Positions 45,019 through 59,117 of a DNA stretch of 64,000 nucleotides are shown here, piece after piece; within the stretch, counting starts at the first letter, position 1; every line of letters begins with the position of its first letter. The stretch lies in NCBI GenBank assembly GCA_946811695.1, contig OX328124.1:83270923-83334922 (forward strand), written 5' to 3'. Below the pieces are notes generated by a model. The model saw only the letters and a program-made list of their open reading frames with translations. It did not search any database and was not told the DNA's origin. The translations under genes and the position numbers were made by a program. The stretch is from Gonocerus acuteangulatus. Lineage: Eukaryota; Arthropoda; Insecta; Hemiptera; Coreidae.

Positions 45019-47509
45019 AATGATATTTTACATTACATATTTAAAATTTTTAAATTCGAATAACCGTTAAAGGTAAAAAAAGGCGGGAAAAGACGAATAC
45101 AAGGTTTGCGGAAATAAAAAACAAATAAATTTTTTCTTATATTTAACTTTCATCAAAAATTAAAAGTTCTAAATTAAAAACTAACACAGAAAATTCGGAA
45201 AATCCAATAAAGCTCATTGATATGTTAAGTTCATTGTGATAAACAATTATTATTTGTTATATTGGTCTAGCAGTCGATACAGGTAGCAGTGGATACCGGT
45301 ATGACGCTCCCGGTGGCGAGTTCCTACAACCAATGGATAATACTATGGAACCAATGGCTAATACTATGGGCGAGGTCCTGCAAATATTACTAAGCCAAAT
45401 TAACGATATAAAAACAGGACAAGCCAGCCAAATTAACGATATAAAAACAGAATTACGCAACCAATTCAACGATTTTAAAACAGAACAAGTCAGACAGATT
45501 AGCGATTTAAAAACATCATTCGATAATTTTGAAAAGAAAATATCTAAAGATATAGACATTAAAATCGAGTTGCTAAAACAAGATATAAATGGGCATGTTA
45601 AAAGATTAGAAAATTCCATTGATGATTTAGATGAAAAACAAAAAATAAACACAACAAATATTGCTGATATAAAAAATGACTGTTTTAAACACGAAGAAAA
45701 CATTTCCAAAATAGTACAGATATGCAATGAAAAATGTGATGACATTCTTATTAAAAATAATGAGAAAAATGATGAAAATTTAATTGAATGTAATGATAAT
45801 TTAAGTGAATTAATAAAAGATAATTTGAATTATGATTGTAGTATTAATGATCAAAAATTTGAAGAAAATAAAATAATTTTTGAAACTAAAGATGAAAGTG
45901 AGAATGTTTGTTTAGTGAATGAAGATGGTAAAAGTAAAGAAATATTATTGAGTAATTTGAATAATAATAATGAGAAAATAAATCAAATAATTAAAAATAA
46001 AATAACTAATGATAAGTTAAAAAATAAAATAAGTACAGACGTTATGGATGAGATTTTGAAACAAAATGACATTAAAAAATTAGTTGATGATCATATAATT
46101 AATTTAAAAATAATGAGTAATAATAATGGTAATAATCAAAGTAATATAATGAATAAAAATGTTAACAACAGTGATCATCTAAAAAATTTGGACATCAAAT
46201 TTGGAAATAAAGTAAAATTTCTTTTTGAGTATCAATGTCCAAATGGGATAGTAAAAATTGCAAAATTAAATCGACCCCCAAGAAAGAGAATAAAACAAAT
46301 CCTTAGAAATAATTCGGACAGATGCAAAAAAAAAAAAATATTAATGATAAATAGTGGATCCAGGACAATTTTTAAATTTAGAATTAGTTTAGTATAAGAT
46401 TTAATTGATAATAATAATATTTAAAAATTTATCATAAATTTACAAATCGTATTAGTTTAGAATAAGATGGTTTAATAATGATAATGTTTAAAAATGAACA
46501 ATGAAAAATGATAAATTGATTTGGGAAATTATAATGAATAAAAATTATGTAACGAAATAAGTTATTGAAAATTTAAAGAAATAATATCAGGCTGGCCAAT
46601 AGTTCTAATCTCGATAACCAAATTTTAAATTTTAAATTCTATTTTTTATTTTAATACCGAGCATAAATCATTTTTTTATTATTTTTTTTTTTGACAGAAG
46701 TGCAAATGTAATGATATTTTACATTACATATTTAAAATTTTTAAATTCGAATAACCGTTAAAGGTAAAAAAAGGCGGGAAAAGACGAATACAAGGTTTGC
46801 GGAAAATAAAAAACAAATAATTTTTTTCTTATATTTAACTTTCATCAAAAATTAAAAGTTCTAAATTAAAAACTAACACAGAAAATTCGGAAAATCCAAT
46901 AAAGCTCATTGATATGTTAAGTTCATTGTGATAAACAATTATTATTTGTTATATTGGTCTAGCAGTCGATACAGGTAGCAGTGGATACCGGTATGACGCT
47001 CCCGCCATGAAAGTTAGTGAGTCTGTTACAAGCAGTCTGTGAAAAGGTGGCTCCAGGTTCACATGAGAGTCGGTTACAAGAGACAGTTACAAGCAGTCAC
47101 ATATAGTGCATTTTTAAAGAAACATTCCATTCCGGATGCAGCTCCAGTTTGGTGTACAGTGGTATCATAGTCAGTCTTTTTGAAAGCAGTGCAGTCTGTT
47201 GAGTTAAAAGGAAGATGCATTTGTAACGAGGATCCTGTTCTCTGAGGTTGGTTCCAGATTTGGCTTTATATCAGGTAATGCTTGTTTGTCTAATTCGGAA
47301 TGTAACTTATCTATGAGTTTTTTCTTATGTAAAATGGTTTTTGTGTTACTTTAGTGAAAATCGAACCCTAACCCTGAGATAAAGAGTTTCTAACATCAAT
47401 TATTATAAAATTTTTATTATATTGGTTCCCAACGTAGAGGTATACGTAGAATAAAACATTATTATAAAAATTTCTTAAAACAAATTTATTTTTTATTTTT
47501 TAATATTAT

Positions 47510-47558
<49 letters not shown>

Positions 47559-48911
47559 TACATACAGAGTGTCCCCAAAATAAACGGCAAAACTTCGGGA
47601 ATCGATGCAGGATGAAAATAGAAAAAAAAAAGAAAGTCCTTTGGCATTTTTCTCGTTTTTCTTCGTTTCCGAGAAAAACGCAAAAAACCTAAAACACAAT
47701 TGTGCATAGGCATTCTTTCATAGTGCCTATATAAAAATCATTAAAAGTATATGTTTTATCTTTCACCCCCTCCACTCACCTAAGCCCAACCATCACCTCC
47801 TTTAATCTCCCTCCCCCGACCCCAGAATATAGGAATGAGTATGTCTCTGATTTTGTATGGAATAATGAAATAATAGGTCTCCATTTGTTGACGCAGAGTC
47901 TCTCTACACATTCCTCGATAATAAACTGTCGGTGTTCTTGGAGGAAGTACTTTTGTCACAAAGATTGGTAAGCTGGGTCTTAGTCTAGCCCACTACGGGA
48001 GGGCAAAATTGGTTGGACACTGACCATCCCCATTTTTTGACCTTGTCTTAACGCAGTCTTTCCAGGCATTTCTCTATAATAAATTGTCGTTGTTCTTGGA
48101 GGAAGTCCTTTTGTCACAGAGATTGGGAAGGTGGTTCAGAGTCTAAGATTGTCCAGCCCACTATGGGATGGCCGTCCGAAATTGGCTGGACATTAACATT
48201 TTTTACATTGATTGTTAGGAATTATTGGAAGAAGAAATTATTATTTTATATTTTTGTATGCGTCCAGTGTCAAATGTTACATTTTTTTAAGAATTGAAAA
48301 TTTAATTTGATTAAGAATTGAAAGTTTTTTGTTTTGTATTTTATGACTTTCCTTCGAAGACGAGTATTTATTTAAATTTTAACGTCCATTAATATTAACT
48401 GAGAATTTTGGGACGGGTTCTCTATAGGTTATCGCCCTTTTCTAGTTAGGCTAGGGCTGATGCCTTTTCTTTTTTCTAAAGAAAAGCCACTACCCCTAGT
48501 GGGAATCGAACTCACGACCTTTGGCACAGAGTGCTAAGTGCTCACGCGTTAATACTCTCGGCCACCGGGCCTCCTCGAAGAAAAGTAGCTATTTTTTAAA
48601 TTATGTTGAACTTGTAGCTTTACATTCCGTCAAGTAATTTTTTTGACCAAGAAGATTTTTGTTGTTTTTTTTTGGGGGGGTGGGAAGAGGTGGGAGGGTA
48701 GAGGGGTTAGAAGATAAAACATATACTTTTAATGATTTTTATATAGGCATTATGCAAGTATGCCTTTTCTCAATTGTGTTATCTTTTTTTGCGTTTTTCT
48801 CCTAAACGAAGCAAAAACTAGAAAAATGCCATAGGACTTTTTTTCTTTCTTTTTTCATCCTGCATCGATTGCCGTTTATTTTGGTGACCCTCTGTATGTA
48901 TATTACATATG

Positions 48912-48961
<50 letters not shown>

Positions 48962-51900
48962 CTGTTCGCTCTCCTGACATTTAAAAATGGTCCGATTTTG
49001 ATGAAATGCGGTTGCAGTTTCGTTGTACGAGACCAAGTGGTGTTTATCCGGTGTTTTAACAGCCATATAGTGTCAATCTTTAAAATAATTTAAAACTGAA
49101 GGCGGCTTTGGACTAATTTTACGTATTTTTATATATAAAAGCTTTTAAATAAATAATTGTAAAAATTAACTCCAAACTTTACTATTGCATATATTTTAAA
49201 CACATTTCAATTTTATTATCTTAATGACCAAGCATACGTATTAAAAAAATTGTTTACATTAATAATTTGTTGTAATTAGTTCAATTTAGAATATTTGTAA
49301 ATATAAATGGCATTGTACTCAAAATATTTTAGGTGACTGGCAGCTTAAATAAAACATAAATAACATCAGCAATTTTCATATATATGAATGTTAAACTATG
49401 AAAGTGGTTGGAAATTTTAAACAAATGTTCTAGAGGTACTGGAATAACATTTCATTGCTTCTAAAAATTTCATCTCCGGATAGGAAGTAAATTCTCCCTG
49501 TTGGAGTTTTTGGATTCACAGTACATAATACATCACCGAATGGTACATAAGTACAGCGTATGTGTTACATGTCATTTTAAGGGACATATAAAGATATTTT
49601 GCCGCAGCAAGATTTTGACCCTTTTTGAAAACTTTAAATGGTCATATTTTAGAAACCGTTTGAGACATTAAGCTGAAATTTGGTGTTTTTCTTAGTCTTT
49701 ATGAAGGTAACCCATGTACCAAATGCCATCATATTCAGAGATGTTGAGGGACAAATTGTCATAAAAGTGTGTTGATTTGAGACAAAATGACCCCAACGTC
49801 TTCTTCGTCTGAGTCTGACATAGTAAGCTCACACGGTCAAGCCAAGGCCTTAAAAACAAACACATACAGCACTAAATAAACATTCCACTTTCAATGCATC
49901 ATAGGTGCTCCTGATTTACTACTAGCCCTTTGCCAGTACACCCGTGTGCGGACAGAAGTTTCGTTTCAGTTGCAAACTGGTTTCAGATGCAACTGGTTTG
50001 CAACGGGAGTTGCAGAACAGTCGCACTGTGTGCGCTGGGCCTGAATTGACTAAATTATGTCGTTGGCAATAAATATTTAGTTAGTAATTTATTTAGAAAT
50101 TTTGAATTCTGCTACCATTGTTTAATATTTTTGAGTAGTCATTCTAGAGTCATCGTGTCTTCACTTTTAAAATTAATGTAACTATCCTCTTTAACATATC
50201 GCCCCTGCCATACTAACGAATATGCAAATCGGAGCAAAATAGGAACCTACATATTTTATCCATTGACAAAATAATATAACCAAAAATGGCCTTATTCGAT
50301 ACTTTATTTAAGGCATTAAAGGCTATTCTATAAAGGGGTTAGAGTTGCGACATGCTGTATCGCCCGCAATCCAAGAGCAAAGTCCCGAATCTAAAAACGA
50401 GATTTTGCATATTCCATAGTTTGACATGGCAGGGACGATATGACGTACATTTTATACAGTTTTAAATGTTTGTAAAATTGTGAGTTTATAGATATCACGG
50501 TAATCCGTTTAAGTTACAAATAATTTTAAGTTAAAACTTATGGATTTCTCTTTATTTTTTGTTTTTATTTATTTATTTTTTATTTTTTTATTTGAAATCT
50601 GTACAAATTATAGAGTGTACAATGATCAAGTATGTTGATACAGATATGATACGTTCATATTTATCTTTTCAAGTGAAATTATTTTCTTTTTAAAGAGCAC
50701 GAAATTTTCATTTCAAGTCATGAAAATGTCACGAAATTGGAAGTAGTAGACACCATGGCTAAGTTTGTGGGTGTCCAGACTGTATTTGTAAGTTGGGAAA
50801 TATTTACTTGTGGGATATTTCTGAACACACTATCTCTCTTTGAAGTGCCTTTCTTCATTTAATTCATCTTAAGTGTAGTGCTATGGAACATTATTATATT
50901 AGTTATTGTACTGCCTAAATACTAAAAGGTAATTCTATTACTTTTTATAATAATTATAGAAAAAATATTATTTGTAATGGGCTTGACTATACAATTTTTT
51001 CAGGTTTATTAGTAAAAACTGGACTGAATCGCTGATTGTTCTTGATGATGTTACCAATGAATCGGTTCTTGATTGCTTTGCCATAGCTGCCAAATTTCTC
51101 ATTATTACTAAAGATAAAGGAATAATTAGTAATAAGCGAGAACCTGTTTCTACATTTTTAAGGGTAAATTTGGTTTGAATATATAAATTGATATTTTTTC
51201 TATTTGTCTCTTTAATTGTTTTGCTGTATGGGAATAAAGTGATACTGCTTTTCTTTAATGAAGATTTTGTTGGCATTTGCGCAGGAATGAGATGACTTTA
51301 CAAAGAGTTCTGCGGTCTAAACTTATTATCACAATAAGAAGTGCATTATCACAATTTTCCTGATTTGATTGTTGTAAATTATTGTTTATCTATTAAATGT
51401 TGTTAGATATCTTGCACTATCTCAATGTGAACAAGATAGCCTTGTCTAACCTAATGAGTCCACATCAGAAATTAAATATTGTCCATGAAAAGATATTTTC
51501 TCCTATAGTATATCCTCTGCAAACACACCGTTAATTAAATTACACCTGTAATTTTAATTAGGGGGTATAAACTCATTGTAGGTTACTGGTTCTTGCAAGC
51601 GGGTAAAGTGATATGTTAAACATGTATTCTGTTCCTCTTACCTTCAATTTGCAATTATTCTACATGTAGCTGTTTTAAAGTGGGAAGGAAAAGAAAAGGC
51701 AAGGAAAGAATCGGGATTGAGATGGGAAATAAGCAGCTACATGAAGAGATAAGTTTATTGTCTGATGGCCTAAGAGAGAGAGTTTGTCAAGCTCTGGCCA
51801 CATTCTCACGAGCAAGGGAAAGGGTAGAGGTAGAAGCACTTGTTTGGTCTGGGAGAAGCAGGAGGAAAACTCTCTATCATAAATACAGGAGGGATAAATA

Positions 51901-54900
51901 CCTAGACATTTTATGTATTCAGAAACGATTGATTCAGTTGAAAATCGTTCCAGGCGTTTGACATTCATCCAAAACAAGATATTAGGTTTTGGGTACGAAT
52001 GGAATTAAAAAGTTTTTTTGTTAATTGATCTTTAAAGATGCGTCGGTTGCTGGGATCATTAGCACCAGAGGGTTAAGGAAGTATTAGAAAAATAAGTTTA
52101 TTAACCCAACCAAGACTGATAACCACTTTAATGACAATGGGCTGGCACACAGTAGGGCTCAACGGCATTTCTTGTTAAAAAAAGACTACAGCCTCTAAAC
52201 CTGAACTGATTTCAATAAATCTTTTTTTAAATGAAAGCTAATAAAATTTAAACAACTTTGTCTAGCCAGATTTTTGTTTCCCCTATTTATTATTATTATT
52301 ATTATTATTATTAAGGCAGGTGCCCAGAGAAAGGGAGGTGCACCGAGGCCAACAAGGCATATTGTGCCACCCGACAAGCCAGCCTGTTACACCAACAGCG
52401 CCGTATCCGAGCTGAACCTTAATAGAGCCCGAAGGTTCAATTCAGGTAGCCTTCTAGGGTCATCTAGGGTCTGCACCAAAATCCCCTATTTATTAAATTA
52501 CGTGTAAATAATTCACAAACTTTTAGAATTGAACATAAAATAATATTTTATTTTTCATCTAACTTAATATCAGGACTGATATCATTGAAATTAAACATTC
52601 AAATCCCGATTAGACATGGAAAAAATTAAAAACTATTTTCAAATCATTCAAAAATCATATTTGAATTAATCTCATTGTTAAATTAAGATAAATTTACATA
52701 ATTTTGTAGATGTCAGTCTGATTTTTAATCAGTGCTGATATTAATTTAGATGAAAAATAAAATATTATTTTATGTTCAATGGCAAGACATATTGAATTTA
52801 ACTAATTTACATATAGTTTAATAACAAACAAAAACAAAAATCTGGCTAGGCAATGTTGTTCTAAATTTTATTAGCTTTCATTTATAAAAAAAAAAAAACA
52901 ACAAAAAAACATTGGAATCAGTTAAGATTTAGAGGCTTTAGCCTTTTTTGAAACAGGAAATGTTGTTTGGCCCCATTGTGCGACATGCCCTGTGGCCTTT
53001 TCTTCAAGATGTAATTGCAGTAAGTGCTTTAATCTTTCAAAAAATATTGACCATATGTATTCCACTCTTTCTTACTGATACTAGGGATTAGATGGTTGAG
53101 GAAATATGCTAAGATGACACAATTCCTGCGAGTCGGACATTTTACCTCTGCCAGGTATATTAATAAAAACAAACATTGATTATTTCAAGATATTGACAAA
53201 ATGCCATTGATTAAAAAGCTGTCAAAAAGTATTGATTTAATAAATACATTATGAATGATGTTGTGGCTCATAGAGGTCTTTCAAGATGATGATGATGATG
53301 GACTACTTATGTAATTTTGTCTTTGCTGCAATTCTAAAGTAGTCCAAAACATAACATTTATTTATTTAATGGCTTCATAATATTTTGTATATAATTTACA
53401 GGCGTATTAGGTAAATTCAAGAGAGTTCAATTGTTTATTTTAAGATATTGAACTCATAAATTAACAGTTTAAATAATACAACTTTTTAAAGTAAATAACA
53501 CAATGAAAATGGTAACATGATTGTTCTTACATATATTCTGCTTTATTCTTTTAGGTTAATGAAGGTTTTACAGAAGCTGAATCCCAACAACTTATAGCAA
53601 AAGCTTTAGATATTAACGTTACCTCTCTACCACATCATGCTTCAGATATACATAAGGCCACTAAAGGTGAACATATGTTTCTTGTAAAAAGTGTATTCTT
53701 TCTTATTTATAGCCTGTCCAGATAAGCCCAATAGTTCAATTGCACAGGCACGAACATCTGGGCGGGAATTTCTCCCTGTACTCTCCCTTCTGTTCCGCCA
53801 TTTGCAAAGCCTTTTAATGATCAGATACTGAATATGAATCACCATATAAACTGATAATGTCTCGTTTAAGAGCAGGAAAGGCTTTGAGAGGCCAGGCAAG
53901 GGAGATATTGTTTAATGTTTATCAATAAGCCAAAAATTAGGCTGAAAACATTTTAAACTATAACGTTGACAATTCCATTAGCGAGGCAACTGGGGTATCG
54001 GTTAGTTTAGTGTACTCAATCGTGAAGGAAGGGAATACTGTAGGTGCCACATGCCAACTGTTTTCAACTCCTTTAAATAAAAATAAACATAGAAAAAAGA
54101 AAATCCTGGTGGATGATTTCTCACAATGTGTTATACAAAGAAAAATAAATGAAATGTATTCTATTAAAAAAAATTGTGCCAACTTATTATCGCAGTCTAC
54201 AGAAACAATTGTCAAATGAAAATATTTTAAAATGTAGGTTTGATTTTTGCATCAATTTTAAAAATAATGCATTACAAATGGAGAAAATGTCAAAATGAGA
54301 GAAAATTATTAATAGAAAGGGCAGATAATAGTTGCTGCAGGGGTTAATTTTACTAGGCAAATAACTTATTTTCGTAATTATTCTTGAACTGACCCTTTTC
54401 TCAATCTTCTTATTTTCGATCTGAAAAATGGCCTATTGTTTATTTAGATGAGACATATATTCAAGTATCTCATCAACTGTTTGGTTAAGGGTTCATAACA
54501 TTGAAGTTGACATAAAAATGACAAAATCAGATATGATGCAAAAAGTAACAAAGTTCCAATGGAGAAGAAATATATTATAGATGACATTTTGAAAGAACAT
54601 GGTCACAAACCTCTACATTTACCTCCTTATCATACAGATTTAAATCCAATTAAACTTGTTTGGGACGATGTAAAAGGGGAAATGTCAAGGACATTTTTAA
54701 ATTATAATTTAACCAAAAAAGAAGCACTAGCTAAAAAGCTTTTTAACACGTTGGTGGCTAAACCGTATGACGTAAGGTCATTTCCCCTGGCTGAAAAAAT
54801 GTTATCCTTATTCAATGCATTGAAAGTATCAAGACAAATTTTACTGATTGAAAATTTTTCAATGGTAAAAAATGTGTGTCAAACCATTCTACAGCCGCCA

Positions 54901-55744
54901 TTTGAAAGGGAATTGCTTCCAGACAAGTCTCTGAAGGGCACTTTTTACTAGTGAAAAATATAAAAATCGGTGAAATTCAGCGACGGAACATACTTAAAAA
55001 TAAATAAATATTTTTTATATATAATATTTTTAGCCTTTAGGTACTGAGGAAAAGGGGATTATGGGGTACGGCGCAAATGTTAATGTAAGAGACAAGATCT
55101 TAAACAAATTTCAGACCTGTGATGTAAAAGGTCCTAGTTCCCCAAAACAAAGAAAAGGATAATAATGTACAAATGGCGTTTCAGTCTAAAGGATATATTA
55201 TCCAGGCAGAAAATATGTTACCTGGAAATTACACTTTCACAAGGTGTCGAAGACCCTTCAGTGCCCGCCATTTGGTAGAGGACGATCTACGATTGAAGTA
55301 AGCTTAAAAAACACATCTTTCTTTTTTTTTAAGAAAAAAAACTAATAACAGCATAAATGGGGAATCATACTGCTGTATGATGTCAACAGAAAAGTAGATG
55401 AAGTGCTGTGAACATGTGGGAAACATTGAAAATAAATATAAAGTTTACTACTGTGTTACAGTTACTGAAATAAATAGGCTGATAATTCATTTAAGTGAGT
55501 GGAAAATGAGATTCTGGGGTTATCGCAATACTGTTAATTTTTCTATCAAGCTAAAAAAATTGCCAATAATATCACACAATTAGGAAATTTTAGAATTTAT
55601 CATTGATTATTGTTAATAAAAAAGCTTACTTTTAAGCCTTTTACTTTTACTTAAAATGCCAACAGCATGTGATTGGTTACCCATTCAGGCACTGGCCATG
55701 CCTAACGTTGCTTAACTACGGAAACCAGTGCACTATGGCCTTCG

Positions 55745-55806
<62 letters not shown>

Positions 55807-58800
55807 TACATCTCCTTGACTTTGTTATGTTTTATTTATAGGTCATCCCTTTTTCCTTTCCATGTTTGCCTCACACGTACAAGAAAACAGAGAAGCTTTT
55901 AGGACTCTGAACGGTCCTTGGGACTACTACATCACTAAGATCTTTAGCAAGGAACGAAAAAGGTAATTTGCCTTGGATTCTTTTGAAAAAATCTAACAAA
56001 AAGAAAGTTTGGGAATAAAATAATACAAAAGGCTCGTGCTACTTGCCTTCAATATTTTTTTCACCAAAAGGAACTGCTTCACCTCTATAATAAAAACTCA
56101 TGTCCGACTGTTGCTGGTAATATTTGGTGATCGCTTTCTTATAATTCCAAGAGTAATAACTTTTTTTTTTTCTTGAAAAAATGTATCCTCTTTGGAATGA
56201 TAATGTCACTTTCTAGCTTACCATCAGTTGGTTTCATGTGTTTTTTTTTTCTAAAACATATTGATGTTCTAATGAAGAATTTATCTTGTGTGAGAATTTC
56301 TTCTGCTCCATTAATTTTTGTTTTCTTCATCTACTTTATTTCTTATTTCAACCACACAGATGGCTCTTCATGGAATCTTTTAAGGTTGATCGTTTAGATG
56401 ATAGGACAATGCATTTTAAGTTAAATCTGTTAACAATATTTTGGTCAAATGCAGGCATGGGTGCTCTATTAAAAATATTTATAAGAAGCAACTTGCTTGA
56501 GAATTATTTTTTAATTTTCCTAAATGTTTTAATCCTTCTAAATAAAGCTGTCAATTGTTGTCGAATTTAGAATTTCCCTGCCTAGAGTCTAGACGAGCCG
56601 ACTTAAAGAAATACCTGGATTTCAGTTTTTGAATAATTAATGGGGAAATCTCTTTTTTGGGAATTCTTTAAATTTCCCAGTTTATGTGTTTTCATATATG
56701 TTAATATGACATATCAAATATATTTTATCAATCTATATTTAGGTGGATTAAGGGAAAGAAAGTAATTAACATCTGTGGAATAACCATTCCTCATTGGAGC
56801 TCGTAAGTTGTTATTGCTTAATTTCTTGTTTTTAATTATACACAAGATTTATTTTTATTATTGGTAAAAATGTGTTTTTTTTTTTTGTTTTTTTTTAAAT
56901 ATATAGATATCCACTCAATGGAAATATTCATTGTACAGAGAATTAGAATTGAGTATGTTAACTCAATTCACTGTGGATCATTCAATTTGAATGCAGCGCT
57001 TCTCAACTAATACTGCTCCTTTTGATGCGGCTGCCCAAACCGAAAACATACTACCAAAGCTCATATACAGGGTGTCCCGTAAATGTCTAGTCATATTGTG
57101 AGGGGTGATAGAGGACCCTTAGGGGAACAAAAAATGTTCTATGACGATTTCCCGAATTCTCGCCCATAAGGGAGAAAACGTCGTTTTATTGTTTTTTCGA
57201 GACAAACGTACTTTTTAGAAGAATAATCGTTGTAGCTCCGTCCCAGGTGGTACTACTAAAAAGAGTGTGAAACCAATCGAAAGCTGAGTAAATTTACTAT
57301 AAGACTAGTTGGGAGTAAACGTAAAAATGAATGAATGTAAGTATGTATATCTTACCAAAAGAAGGCAATTCTAAATTTCCTGACATTTTATTGATATTTC
57401 TTTCCAGCGTTACTCCTCAATGGGCAGGATCTGAGATTTCCGGGTTTTAGAAAAACTTCCTCATTTAACCAGCTTTCCATTCATGTATCACAACCCTGTG
57501 TTATTGAAGTATTTGAACGATTTAAGAACAAAAGTTTTAAAAAAAACATGGATCTGTGAAAAGAAAATTATATTTTTTTCTTCAATTTATTCAAAAAGCT
57601 GAAGGGAAATATTTTTTTTATAAATGTTTACATAAATATTAAGTAAATATTTACTTAAAAGAATAAAAAAAAATACTTCCACGGATATAAAAAAAATCTT
57701 AAAACAGTAAATAAATAAAATACACATTTATTTTGAATTTATTAATTCAGGTAACTAATACTGGGCCCAGGAGGCGGCCATTAAGGAACCCCAACCATAC
57801 ATTAACCTCAAAAATTACTATTTTTACCTATATCACGCATTTGAACACATTTTTACAGGACTATGTACATATTATTTATGAGGGATAGAATTTTTAATTA
57901 CCACAACAAAAACGCATGGGCTCAGAATCCCAGTGAGTTTCACAAGCGTAGCCATCAGTATTAATTTAAGGTAAAGCATTTGTTTTTTAAATATAAGTAT
58001 CTGTAAAAATGTGTTCAAATGTGTGATCTAGGTAAAAATAATAATTTTTGAGGTTAATGTATGGTTGGGGTTCCTTAATGGCCGCCTCCTGGACCCAGTA
58101 TTAGTTACCTGAATTAACAAATTCAAAATAAATGTGTATTTTATTTATTTACTGTTTTAGGATTTTTTTTTTATATTCGTGGGAGTATTTTTTTTTTATT
58201 GTTTTAAGTAAATATTTACTTAATATTTATGTAAACATTTATAAAAATAAATATTTCCCTTCAGCTTTTTGAATAAATTGAAGAAAAAAATAGAATTTTC
58301 TTTTCACAGATCCATGTTTTTTTTTAAAACTTTTGTACTTAAACCGTTCAAATACTTCAATAACACAGGATTGTGATACATGAATGGAAAGCTGGTTAAA
58401 TGAGGAAGTTTTTCTGAAACCCGGAAATCTCAGATCCTGCCCATTGAGGAGTAACGCTGGAAAGAAATATCAATAAAATGTCAGGAAATTTAGAATTGCC
58501 TTCTTTTTGTAAGATATACATACTTACATTCATTCATTTTTACGTTTACTCCCAACTAGTCTTATAGTAAATTTACTCAGCTTTCGATTGGTTTCACTCC
58601 CTTTCTAGTAGTACTACCTGGGACGGAGCTACAACGATTATGTTTCTAAAAACCACGTTTGTCTCGATAAAACAATAAAACGACGTTTTCTCCCTTATGG
58701 GCGAGAATTCGGGAAATCGTCATAGAACATTTTTTGTTCCCCTAAGGGTCCTCTATCACCCCTCTCAATATAACTAGACATTTACGGGACACCCTGTATA

Positions 58801-59086
58801 TATATATATAGAGCAGGTCTCATTGAAATACAATTCTAATTCAGGTGTTTTTAGATTTTGAACAAATTTGGTTACTCAGGCACTGCTGTTGTCAGGCTAA
58901 TTTGTACAACTTAAAATTCATTTCTGTTCATAATACCATAAACCTTATAATTAGGGTGGAAACTTGATTTTATTTTTTTCCCCTGTGAAGAAAAAAAAAC
59001 TACAAAGCTGGTTGATCTGGGGTTGCCCACTATACAGTCCTTATATATTTTGGATTTGAATCATTGATTGCTTAGTTTTTTTGAGA

Positions 59087-59117
<31 letters not shown>

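Larger units (their letters stand above)
45016..47513 (+). mobile_element. Gypsy-type LTR retrotransposon, deleted, with intact gag-like ORF
   Basis: Starts TGTAATGATATTTTACATTA; the 3' LTR (46707-47513) starts the same way and ends ATATTATAACA. The 5' LTR keeps only its first 295 bases (45016-45310) before jumping to coding sequence. Interior: one 354-codon ORF and an AT-rich 3' part. No protease, RT or integrase. Same family as the solo LTR at 17263. Confidence 0.82.

Noticed and set aside
45257..45745. Minus-strand ORF of 162 codons
   Set aside because: Antisense to the heptad-repeat gag-like ORF; its Ser/Phe/Ile-rich composition is the mirror of that repeat.
53642..53899. Minus-strand ORF overlapping Dark exon 6
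   Set aside because: Overlaps a supported plus-strand exon and shows no domain.
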